A program made the translations under genes and the position numbers. The notes below the pieces were generated by a model. It saw only the letters and a program-made list of their open reading frames with translations, made no database searches and was not told the origin of the DNA. Positions 26,601-32,150 of a stretch of DNA of 64,000 nt are shown here, piece by piece. Position 1 is the first letter of the stretch; each line of letters starts with the position of its first letter. The stretch comes from Antedon mediterranea (lineage: Eukaryota; Echinodermata; Crinoidea; Comatulida; Antedonidae): contig NC_092673.1 of assembly GCF_964355755.1 (NCBI RefSeq), positions 11,105,001 to 11,169,000 on the forward strand, in the 5' to 3' direction.

Positions 26601-29600
26601 TCAACGCTATGGGATTCAATTGTTTAACGTCGTCAATGAACGGTCAACGGGTTCAACACATTCAACACGCTCTATTGTTAACGTATTCAAAACGCTTTTT
26701 GTACTTAAAAATGTAATGTTGTTCGATTTATAAAGATTTAAATTGGTTCATGGGTGTCGGACACGTCACATTTTTTAGTTCTTTCAAATTACATTACAAC
26801 AAACAATGGCACAATTATAAAATAAAAACCAAAATAGAGAAACAATATTTTAACTTTATCTCTTGAATCTCGAACAGCTAAAAAATGTAGGCCTAAATAA
26901 AATTAATTACTTCGTCGTCATTAACGATCGTTAAATACGTCATAACACACGTGGTGTTTTTCTTGAGGAAACCAGGGTGGCGGCCTCGTGTGTCGATGTC
27001 AGTAATTTCCACGTTGTTTGATTTTACGACGTGAGATCGTGTTTTCCCCCGGAAGGCCTACAGTACAGTGTTAACTGTTAGACTTGGCATCGACCTTATT
27101 ATTCGATGTTTTCCTTCACTAAACACTGGGAAATATCACTGTGTGTTTTATTTGGTAACTGTCCGTTCAATACTTAAAAATATATCTAAGCTTCATATAT
27201 ATTTTATTTATATTAAAATATCTGGTAGTGACTGCCGATAGGTATTTTGCCTGTTGTTGTTACTGATCGTTCAGGCGTGCAATCGGCCAGTCTAGTGCTG
27301 CAGCAGCTAGCGTTGAAATAACTAATTGTTTACTTGACATGCTGATAATGACTTTCGTTGAATAAACAACTAAACGTTGAAAGCCGTTCAACGCAACGCA
27401 AACACAACGCAACGACAACGTGTTGAATGCGTTGGGATTTTTGCAATAATTCTGTCCTGTACTGTATCATCAAAGAATTTGCACCCGAAATAGCAGAACC
27501 CCTAACGCATATATTTAATTCTTCTTTGAAAGAAGGTATTGTACCCAAAGCTTGGAAACAAGCTACCGTTATACCGATACCAAAGAAAAAAGGTACAGTC
27601 AGTATAGAACAGATTAGACCGATCTCGCTTACGCCACTGTTTATCCGAATCTTTGAACATTTTCTAACTAAATGGTTAAATGAAGACCTATCTACCATTA
27701 TAGATAAACAGCAGTTTGGTAATGTCAAAGGTATCAGCACGAGTCATTACCTTATTGGACTCTTACACTACCTTCTTTCTGGACTGGAAAAACCTGGTCA
27801 CAAAGCACGAATTCTTGCTGTAGATTTCAGCAAAGCTTTCGACCGTATTAGTCACCAGGTACTAATCAGTAAGATGATATCAATTGGTGTCAGGAAATCT
27901 ATCATCCCGTGGTTCTGTAGCTTCCTAACTTGTAGAGAACAAAGAGTGCTCTATGGTAGCGCTATTTCCAGTTGGACATCTATATTTTGCGGTGTTCCTC
28001 AAGGAACGAAATTTGGCCCAAGCCTTTTTCAAGTAATGGTCAATGACTCGGCATCAGATTGCATTACAAGGTGGAAATTTGTCGACGATCTAACCTTCGC
28101 TGATATCTCAAAAAATAACTGTCAGGACTCTATTCAATCGTACTTTAGTAATTTAGAGGAATGGTGTAAAATAAATAACATGTCCCTTAACCCTAATAAG
28201 TGTAAATCAGTGGAGATTAACTTTTGCAAAACTCCTGGTTACTATGATTTACTGACTAATAATGGAGTCCAAGTTGAGACTGTTAAACAATTGAAGCTTT
28301 TAGGTGTAACTATCCAAGATAACCTTAAGTGGGATACACACATTGGTGAGATCGTTAGCAAGGCCAATAAAGCCATGCATATTGTGTCGGTACTTAAAAG
28401 GTTTGGTGCACCAGAAGATCAGTTAATTAAGATTTATAAATCTTTCATACGCCCCATAATTGAATATGCTTGTCCAACCTGGCACTCCTCCCTGACTTCC
28501 GAATTAAGCTTTGACCTGGAATCGGTCCAGAAGAGGTTTTTAAGAATTTTACTAGGGAGGAGGTACTATTCGTACACTGCAGCCCTAAAGAAATTTTCTC
28601 TTGATAGGCTCTGTGACCGTCGTCTCCAGCTTGTTCTGAAGTTTGGGAGGAGTGTCCATGAAAAATTTAGTAATATTATCCCCAATACCCGTGCTGAAGC
28701 GACAGGTAGATCTCTCAGAAACGCAAACAAAATATCCCAAATTAAATGTAGAACAGAAAGATTTAAGAAATCCACACTCCCATTCCTGATTAACAATGAC
28801 CTTATAGTGCAATAATATATATATATGAAATTCTTAATTTTGATAGGCCTACGGATAATTAATAATTTTACTCGCAGTTTTTAAATTTGTAATTGTATAT
28901 TCTTTATTTTTTTTTTTTATGAATTTATGTGTATATATATATTTTTATATTAGATGGTTGTGTAATTTTGCTCGTTTTTGATATATATCTTTGTAAATTT
29001 GTAATTGTATATTCTTTATTTTTTTTTTAATGCATTTTGTATATATATATATATATATTTTTATATTGGATGTTTGTGTAAATCTTGCTCGTTTTTTATA
29101 TATTTTTTATGTTTATGTTACTGGACGCAATTCAGTTTTGTACTGCCATGTCTTTGTTTTTAATAAACCAGAATAAATAAATAAAAAACGATTAGAACTC
29201 GATCAGGAACTTAAAGGAGACCTTATTGTAAATGGAATAATACACAAAGTAAATAATAGATTAAAATTTGGATACCGACAAATGTGGTTTATAGATAAGG
29301 ATAGTAAGAAAATTATGTCTGCTTTTTTACAGTATGTCTTTTTTACTATGCTCTGACTAGCTGGTATTTGGGATTTCAAATAATTCTAAGTTAAGTTACA
29401 ACGCTCTCAAAATAAAATAATAAGATTCATCTTAGGAGTGAATAACAGATATCATCTTGATTTTGTTTCATTGGGTATTTTAAATATTAATCTACGTGCT
29501 CAACAACAATCACCCTAAAAATTCACATCAAGTAGCAAAAACATTTTACTACAATGGAATAAAAGTTTGGAATGAATTACAAAATAGTCAATATTTATAA

Positions 29601-30936
29601 TCGAATTAAAAAAATCATAACGTGTTTAAATATACTTTAAAAAAGCCACAACTATGAAATCTTAAATTTCTCATAAATTATTTAATATACCAACAACTTT
29701 GACATACTCAGTGGCGGATCTAGCGGGGGGCGTATGGGGCGTACGCCCCCCTATTTTTTAAAGATTTTTTATTTTTTTTTTTAAATTAAATAGATTTTAA
29801 AAACACGTATCGTTTCGACGGTCATCAATCACCGATGGTTTGCACATTTTCATAGTGAAAATAGTACGTCGGAGCACATCGTCAGCTTGATCGCATTCCA
29901 CCAAGCATGTACGTCGACATCCTTTGTGTACTATCAATCTCTAGCGTTACCAACGATCATTCACAGTTAAGTGTAAAAGGAGCAAGTTGATAAAAGCCAC
30001 GTGATGAGCTTGGTCGCGTTCCACTAAGCAGGTCTGCATCCTTTGTGATCGTCACTCCCGTATTGTAGAGTAGCGGTACCGATCAACAGAGTTGATGAAG
30101 CCACATGGACAGTGCTACTATACTACGCGCCCATTTATTAAGTACAATAAAAACAAAGGCTAGGACTGTATAGTGCCTATGAAAATTATCCCGTTAGGCC
30201 TACATTTTATTAAAACGTATTACTATTAAAATATTAACAATGCTGCAGCATTTCATGACCCTTGTTGTTTTATTTGCTTTCCCGTCGATGATTCTCATAA
30301 ACAGTTTGGTCCGGCCGGACAGGTTTTGGCAGCCATAAATGGTCCCCCGGACTGATTTTGGCAGCCAAAACTGGTCCGCTGGACCGATTTTGGCCCGGAC
30401 TGATTCTGCTGCGACACTACCAAGCCAAGTGAAAAAGTTAATTTGCAGTCCTGCTGGGGACCACATTTTTTGTGCTCGTCTTAGGCCGAATTGTCTGTCT
30501 GTGGTCCCGATAGTGTGACAACCATAATTTACATTTTATACTGGAAGGGCAATTATAGTTAGCCTACCTATATACCTACTACTACTACTCTAGCTTAGGC
30601 CGAATTTCGCCTAGGGCCTAGGCCTAGCCTCTAGTAGGCCTACTACTACACTAAGCGGGCGTTCTCTACTGGACCTGACCTGAACTGGAGTGAATGGCTC
30701 TTTTTAATCTTGATGTCACTCCGAAAGTAAACCAACAAAAACAAAGGCCCCTTTAGAAAACAGACTAAGATATTGTTTTAACCAAAGAAAATCTCACCTG
30801 GTCTTCGCTTCATGGTCCCGGGTGACTGCAGTTGTGGAACTATATTTGGTCCATCTTTCATATTATCATCGTTTTCTGCCCTTAGTTGTGCATCTAAAAC
30901 TCGTAATTTCTTCTCAATACAATCTAAACTCGACAT
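2523..30936 (-). CDS. MAP2K7: MAP2K7/MKK7-like dual-specificity kinase, 5' six exons (partial)
   Basis: Six minus-strand exons join in frame as 30936-30798, 10690-10588, 10324-10258, 4231-4118, 2999-2880 and 2630-2523: 651 nt, 217 codons. All junctions have AG acceptors and GT donors, and codon phase is kept across each. MKK7 is the MAP2K that phosphorylates JNK in the stress pathway. The product shows the N-terminal helix seen in MKK7 (SSLDCIEKKL), two JNK-docking-like motifs, the segment KIMCQTGKLSINGE, the Gly-rich loop GFGSCG, the AVK lysine, RILMDLDVVLKSHDCPYIV and MELMATCLEKL. These match MKK7 better than MKK4: MKK4 lacks the KIMxQTG segment and has a different helix after MELM. The HRD, DFG and activation-loop exons lie beyond position 1. 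Introns carry many transposons. Family assignment is from remembered MKK7 sequence. Confidence 0.93.
2880..2999 (-). CDS. MAP2K7: MAP2K7 exon 5: alpha-C region
   Basis: The exon is 120 nt, 40 codons, acceptor CTTTTTTAG, donor GTAAGT. It encodes QMRRSANKEENKRILMDLDV followed by VLKSHDCPYIVKCLGAIV. This block is nearly identical to MKK7 across animals. The alpha-C position usually holding Glu is Asp (MDLD), as in the MKK4/MKK7 branch generally. Confidence 0.95.
3130..3495 (+). repeat. Dispersed repeat, copy A (related to 13407-13984)
   Basis: About 340 bp here closely match 13430-13780 in the same orientation, including TTTAGATCTA, a run through TTTAAATGGTTAAAAATGTG, TTCACCCACTTTCGATCGAT and AGAAAGACAATTAATGCAGC. 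Copy A lacks the clear AGACACCTTCCC ends of the second copy, so it is probably truncated or a relative. It sits in MAP2K7 intron 4. Confidence 0.75.
4118..4231 (-). CDS. MAP2K7: MAP2K7 exon 4: Gly-rich loop and catalytic lysine
   Basis: The exon is 114 nt, 38 codons, phase 0 at both ends (acceptor CCCCCAG, donor GTATGT). It encodes the start of the kinase N-lobe: LELLGEIGFGSCGHVIKM with the GxGxxG nucleotide-binding loop, ending in IVAVK, whose lysine anchors ATP phosphates. The Phe and Cys inside the loop differ from the vertebrate GSGTCG but fit the motif. Confidence 0.93.
4232..6239. other. MAP2K7 intron 3, proximal part
   Basis: No exon was found. A 19-base C homopolymer lies at 5206-5224. 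At 5578-5614 a short perfect-ended hairpin (CTAGAGGG...CCCTCTAG) encloses GCGAGCGAAGCGAGC, a motif also found near hAT-type ends in this window, so it may be a tiny MITE relic. Small open frames in this stretch have no recognisable homology. Confidence 0.5.
6240..10200. repeat. Diverged segmental repeat with GATGTCATCATATGGCCA core
   Basis: The motif GACGTCATCRTATGGCCA or a close variant recurs at about 6985, 7308, 9688 and 9984. Each is followed by similar A+T-rich text and ATTACATTCAATGG-like blocks. The 6360-7740 and 9040-10190 parts look like two old copies of one unit, and each ends near a GCGGATAAC...ACTCGTCAAAGTGACG block (about 7715 and 10155). The ORF at 9530-9829 runs through this repeat and has no recognisable domain. 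Age and family are unknown. Confidence 0.5.
10258..10324 (-). CDS. MAP2K7: MAP2K7 exon 3
   Basis: This is a 67-nt exon after the acceptor TTTTTTGTAG and before a GTAAGA donor. It encodes SSEIDKKLEKIMCQTGKLSI and ends NGE in phase 0. The match to the MKK7 linker just before the kinase domain (KLQEIMKQTGYLTIGG) is the clearest evidence for MKK7 over MKK4. Confidence 0.92.
10588..10690 (-). CDS. MAP2K7: MAP2K7 exon 2
   Basis: The exon is 103 nt between a TTTTTTAG acceptor and a GTTTGT donor. It completes a split Ala codon, then encodes LRLPEASTPTRNRPRHHVDF and a proline-rich tail. RPRHHVDFP corresponds to the RPRHMLGLP docking site of vertebrate MKK7. This region tethers JNK rather than forming part of the kinase fold. 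Confidence 0.88.
10811..12750. mobile_element. Outer TIR element containing the nested MITE at 11312
   Basis: The left end TAGGCTATGTTCAGACTCAT (10811) is the imperfect inverted complement of the right end ATGGGTCTGAACAGGGCCTA (to 12750). Inside the right end are repeats of ACAACGC and GTACGCTAA type. The element holds an (ATT)n-tailed stretch at about 10880-10967 ending GCGCTATAAAAATCCTG, which resembles invertebrate SINE or LINE tails, and a complete inner element at 11312-12394. No transposase is visible, so it is non-autonomous. Target duplication could not be fixed. Confidence 0.55.
11312..12394. mobile_element. Foldback MITE with 8-bp target duplication
   Basis: The ends GGGGTGTCACGAAACCTAAG and its complement are nearly perfect inverted repeats extending about 85 bp, built from GACCACGAAAGCTAAGACC-like units. 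The whole 1083 bp folds back on itself: 11598-11650 pairs with 11838-11890, and 11400-11540 pairs with 11930-12075. It is flanked by an exact 8-bp direct repeat CCTAACTT (11304-11311 and 12395-12402), as expected for hAT-like or other 8-bp-TSD transposases. No coding capacity. Confidence 0.85.
12751..13406. other. Intronic A+T-rich sequence
   Basis: Part of MAP2K7 intron 1. I see no exon, RNA or bounded repeat, only A+T-rich sequence. Confidence 0.5.
13407..13984. mobile_element. TTAA-flanked MITE (copy B of dispersed repeat)
   Basis: The element starts AGACACCTTCCCTAC and ends with its exact complement GTAGGGAAGGTGTCT. It is flanked by TTAA on both sides (13403-13406 and 13985-13988). A TTAA target duplication is typical of piggyBac- and Kolobok-type elements. 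The interior matches 3130-3495. At 578 bp with no transposase it is non-autonomous. TAGGCCTA palindromes cluster in its right half. Confidence 0.75.
14669..16266. mobile_element. Non-autonomous hAT-like element, 8-bp TSD
   Basis: The left end CAGGGGTGGCGCCAGG and right end GCTGGCGCCACCTCTG are inverted repeats of the hAT CAGNGGNGG type. An exact 8-bp target duplication CTCAATCA flanks the element (14661-14668 and 16267-16274). G+C-rich stem sequence such as GGGGGCGAAGCCCCC follows the left end. The interior has a direct duplication (15551-15868 and 15881-16197). There is no transposase frame. Small ORFs overlapping it (14662, 15426, 15474, 16006) are shadows of this repeat. Confidence 0.85.
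15551..16197. repeat. 330-bp tandem duplication inside the hAT-like element
   Basis: Two copies offset by about 330 bp share long near-identical stretches, for example GGTCCCTGGATGGAAC, GAACGATTCGTACAAAGGGA and CAGACAAGTGCGAACCTAGC. A more diverged relative sits at 47615-47760 inside another CAGTGGCGG-ended insertion, which links the two elements to one family. Confidence 0.85.
16415..16835 (+). pseudogene. Decayed LINE reverse transcriptase fragment
   Basis: Broken plus-strand frames give MAFIDLRCAFDSIRHD (RT motif with the first catalytic Asp) near 16430-16480, and further on HLLYADDLVLISDT (YADD box) and LQELLNKLAQYCNTWGL near 16720-16820. Stops and frameshifts separate them and the middle RT motifs are eroded. 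This is an old, dead non-LTR retrotransposon piece, not closely similar to the two larger LINEs in the window. Confidence 0.8.
16850..16995. repeat. Minisatellite of CAAGTCAACTCGGCC units
   Basis: About eight to nine variants of a 14-16 bp unit (core TCAACTCGGCCTCAAG) follow one another directly after the RT relic. An open frame (16779-17006) through it gives a PQVNSA-type repeat peptide but starts in the RT relic and has no support as a gene. Confidence 0.8.
17000..17220. repeat. Repeat rich in ACGTCGATACAA / TTGTATCGACGT
   Basis: Short motifs such as GACGTCGATACAATGTTG, GAATCGACGTCGAGC and ACGTTGTATCGACGTC recur in both orientations over about 200 bp, suggesting the subterminal region of a MITE or an inverted minisatellite. 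No partner end was located with confidence. Confidence 0.5.
17221..18073. other. Intronic sequence, nothing recognised
   Basis: Part of MAP2K7 intron 1. The 74-codon frame at 17794-18018 has no recognisable domain and ends in a Lys-rich low-complexity tail. No exon is supported. Confidence 0.4.
18074..20859. mobile_element. TIR element with CGTATACG-rich ends
   Basis: The left end CCCTTTGCAAAAAAACCGTA is mirrored at the right by the complement of CCCTTTGCAAAAAAGCCGTA. Both ends then run through 200-270 bp dense in the palindrome CGTATACG and its variants CGTATATG and CCGTATACGA. The 2.8-kb interior has no recognisable transposase; the ORFs at 18046, 18127, 20058, 20087, 20138 and 20646 follow the repeat or lack homology. 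A convincing target duplication was not found (both sides show only CA), so two independent related elements remain an alternative. Confidence 0.6.
20860..21990. other. Intronic sequence rich in TAGGCCTA/CTAGCTAG
   Basis: No exon or bounded element is supported. Short palindromes TAGGCCTA and CTAGCTAG are dense around 21170-21330. Confidence 0.4.
21991..22901 (-). CDS. Candidate two-exon micro-gene, unknown function
   Basis: On the minus strand, an ATG at 22901 gives MARPYQI plus one base before a perfect donor GTAAGTAAG (exon 22901-22880). A matching-phase downstream exon could run 22190-21991 after a CAAGTAG acceptor, completing a 73-residue protein ending QKFNEIY. The second exon contains NFYLNVCYYDTLKWMNNHRR, which is not low complexity, but I recognise no family. 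The acceptor has a poor pyrimidine tract, and another AG lies upstream (TTTAAATAG) that would give a short product. The gene would lie within MAP2K7 intron 1 on the same strand. It could equally be an alternative transcript or chance. Confidence 0.25.
23761..25409 (+). pseudogene. LINE ORF, endonuclease half (interrupted)
   Basis: Codons 1-550 of the LINE protein. A basic N-terminal segment (KNRRRHRGRRGGRK, about residues 51-64) precedes an apurinic-type endonuclease domain with AETW (146-149), GDFN (260-263) and SDHN (314-317), the catalytic motifs of the EEP fold that nick target DNA. After residue 325 comes the linker with WITPYIKKLIRYRQ and KARYK-like helices, then the start of the RT domain (SVPPGEIPP). 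The open frame continues 23 codons into the inserted element and stops at 25482, so the protein as it stands is truncated. Confidence 0.85.
25412..27464. mobile_element. 2-kb TA-flanked TIR element inserted in the LINE ORF
   Basis: The left end CAGTACCGGACAGAATTATT is mirrored by the right end (complement CAGTACAGGACAGAATTATT), flanked by TA at 25410-25411 and 27465-27466. Next to both ends are 60-100 bp arrays rich in GTTGAA, AACGC and TTCAACG. A further such array lies at about 26560-26690. TA duplication fits Tc1/mariner-like mobilisation. No transposase is visible: the ORF at 26500-26733 crosses the repeat array and has no domain. Removing the element and one TA restores the LINE frame precisely. 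Confidence 0.85.
27466..28815 (+). pseudogene. LINE ORF, reverse transcriptase half (interrupted)
   Basis: This is the remaining 449 codons of the same protein; the apparent ATG at 27427 lies inside the inserted element. RT motifs in order: IKEFAPEIAEPLTHIFN, IRPISLTPLFIRIFE, AVDFSKAFDRISHQ (first catalytic Asp), GVPQGTKFGP, KFVDDLTFAD (catalytic FVDD in place of YADD/FADD), LLGVTIQDNLKWDTHI, and the C-terminal SLTSELSFDLESVQKRFLRI thumb region. The frame joins exactly to codon 550 of the first half across the TA target site. Few lesions suggest the LINE was intact until the insertion. Confidence 0.87.
29188..29707 (+). pseudogene. Decayed LINE C-terminal fragment
   Basis: After the LINE tail, broken plus-strand frames give SQNKIIRFILGVNNRYHLDF and then NGIKVWNELQNSQ, matching the C-terminal RT-tail signature of CR1/L2-type elements. 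The part at 29190-29340 (LKGDLIVNGIIHKVNNRLKF) may be another piece of a LINE protein. Many stops and shifts mark it as old. Confidence 0.6.
29709..29760 (+). mobile_element. Solo hAT-type terminus
   Basis: CAGTGGCGGATCTAGCGGGG at 29709 followed by a G/C stem (GGGGCGTACGCCCCC) is the same kind of end as at 47356 (CAGTGGCGGATCAAGACGGG). No matching right end (CCGCCACTG) appears before the next identified element, so this is a fragment or its other end has been lost. Confidence 0.6.
29761..30797. other. Intron 1 distal part, short GGTCCGG repeats
   Basis: This is the intron just downstream of MAP2K7 exon 1 on the minus strand. Around 30310-30420 short units such as TTTTGGCAGCCA and GGTCCG repeat several times. 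The minus-strand frame 30466-30200 runs through them and is not supported as a gene. TAGGCCTA and CCTAGG palindromes cluster near 30590-30650. Confidence 0.45.
30798..30936 (-). CDS. MAP2K7: MAP2K7 exon 1 (coding part)
   Basis: The ATG at 30936-30934 opens 46 codons plus one base before a GTGAGA donor. The translation begins MSSLDCIEKKLRVLDAQL, which aligns with the N-terminal amphipathic helix of MKK7. The exon ends KRRP, so the basic half of the second JNK-docking motif lies here and the hydrophobic half (LRLP) lies in exon 2. No in-frame upstream ATG was seen that would give a longer start. Confidence 0.88.
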
Positions 30937-31210
30937 CTCGAAAAATTACAAGACTTACGCATGCGTACTGACCTTTAGAGTTTGATGATTATATTTTTAA
31001 CAACATATCCTCTCTCTAGTAGATCTCCTCAATAATCTCTAATATAACAACATAAACGTAAATGTAAATCAGTTATTTGTTATTTCATATCCACAAATCA
31101 TTACACAGTTAATATTTAACAATCGATATTTTTGTTATAGTTAAAGATAAGAAATGAGTATCATTTATTTTTTATTAATTATTATTACTGAACACAATTG
31201 CGGTTTGCTG
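30937..31210 (-). promoter_or_regulatory. 5' flank of MAP2K7: probable 5' UTR and core promoter
   Basis: This is the short interval between the MAP2K7 start codon and the 9.4-kb element. By position it must hold the 5' UTR and perhaps the transcription start, unless a non-coding exon lies further upstream. No clear TATA box was seen. The assignment is positional. Confidence 0.35.
31204..31210. repeat. Left target-site duplication TTTGCTG
   Basis: Identical to 40653-40659 and directly adjacent to the terminal GAGGTAT of the element. Confidence 0.8.
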
Positions 31211-31319
31211 GAGGTATCAGAGCGTCATTTCGCTCCATTTCGACGATCGAGCATTCTCTACTTCTACGGAGCGCCATTTATGCCTTTATTTACTTATATA
31301 GAAATTGTACTACGGTAGC

Positions 31320-32150
31320 TGCTCCCAGTGGACCAAATTTAGCACTAGTGGAGCGCAGTGATATAAAATAGAAATAAGTCACTGAATTTTAATATCTTTT
31401 CGTATGTTAATACACTGTGCTCAAGTGAACCCAATTTGGATCCAGTGGAGCACAGTGATATAAAATAGAAATAAGTCACTAAATTTTAATATCTTTTCGT
31501 ATACACTGTGCTCAAGTGGACACAATTTGGAGCCAAGGGAGCACAGTGATATAAAATAGAAAAAAGTCACTGAATTTTAATATCTTTTCGTATGTTAATA
31601 CACTGTGCTCAAGTGGACCCAATTTGGAGCCAGTGGAGCACAGTGATATAAAATAGAAAAAAGTCACTGAATTTTAATATCATTTCGTATGTTAATACAC
31701 TGTGCTCAAGTGGACCCAATTTGGCGAAAGGAGAGCACAGTGATATAAAATATAGAAATAATTGTCATTGAATGTTAATATATTTTCGTATGTTAATACA
31801 CTGTGCTCAAGTGGACCTAATTTGGCGCCAGTGGAGCACAGTGATATAAAATATGGAAAAAGTCACTGAATTTTAATATCTTTTCGTATTTAATATACAC
31901 TATGCTCAAGTGGACCCGATTTGGAGCCAGGGGAGCACTGTGATATAAAATAGAAATAAGTCACTGAATTTTAATATCTTTTCGTATGTTAATACACTGT
32001 GCTTACGTGGACCCAATTTGGCGTGCGCGCCAGTGAGCACAGTAATATAAAATAGAAAAAAGTCACTAAATTTTAATATCTTTTCGTATGTTAATACACT
32101 GTGCTCAAGTGTGGACCCAATTTGGCACCAATGGGAGCACAGGGAAATAG
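31320..32150 (+). repeat. Left array of 97-bp hairpin units (about 8 copies)
   Basis: Each unit begins CACTGTGCTCAAGTGGACCC, continues AATTTGGAGCCAGTGGAGCA, then CAGTGATATAAAATAGAAA, a segment with AAGTCACTGAATTTTAATAT and CTTTTCGTATGTTAATA. Within every unit CACTGTGCTC...GAGCACAGTG form an inverted repeat of at least 10 bp around a short loop. Copies start near 31409, 31504, 31600, 31697, 31798, 31898, 31994 and 32096. The minus-strand ORF 32166-31906 is a shadow of the array. Confidence 0.93.

Larger units (their letters stand above)
23420..29187 (+). mobile_element. CR1-like LINE, full-length, split by a TA-flanked MITE
   Basis: A plus-strand non-LTR retrotransposon lies within MAP2K7 intron 1. 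A roughly 340-bp 5' leader (start estimated near 23420) precedes an endonuclease-reverse transcriptase ORF (23761 onward). The 3' UTR after 28815 contains two T-rich repeated stretches and ends in AATAAATAAATAAAA near 29187. The ORF is interrupted by the element at 25412-27464; without it the frame is continuous for about 999 codons. No separate ORF1 was found. The 5' boundary is inferred, and no flanking duplication could be set. Confidence 0.8.

Noticed and set aside
23761-28815. Two independent LINE genes
   Set aside because: The frame, codon phase and TA flanks show that they are one ORF split by a 2-kb insertion; the ATG at 27427 belongs to the insertion.
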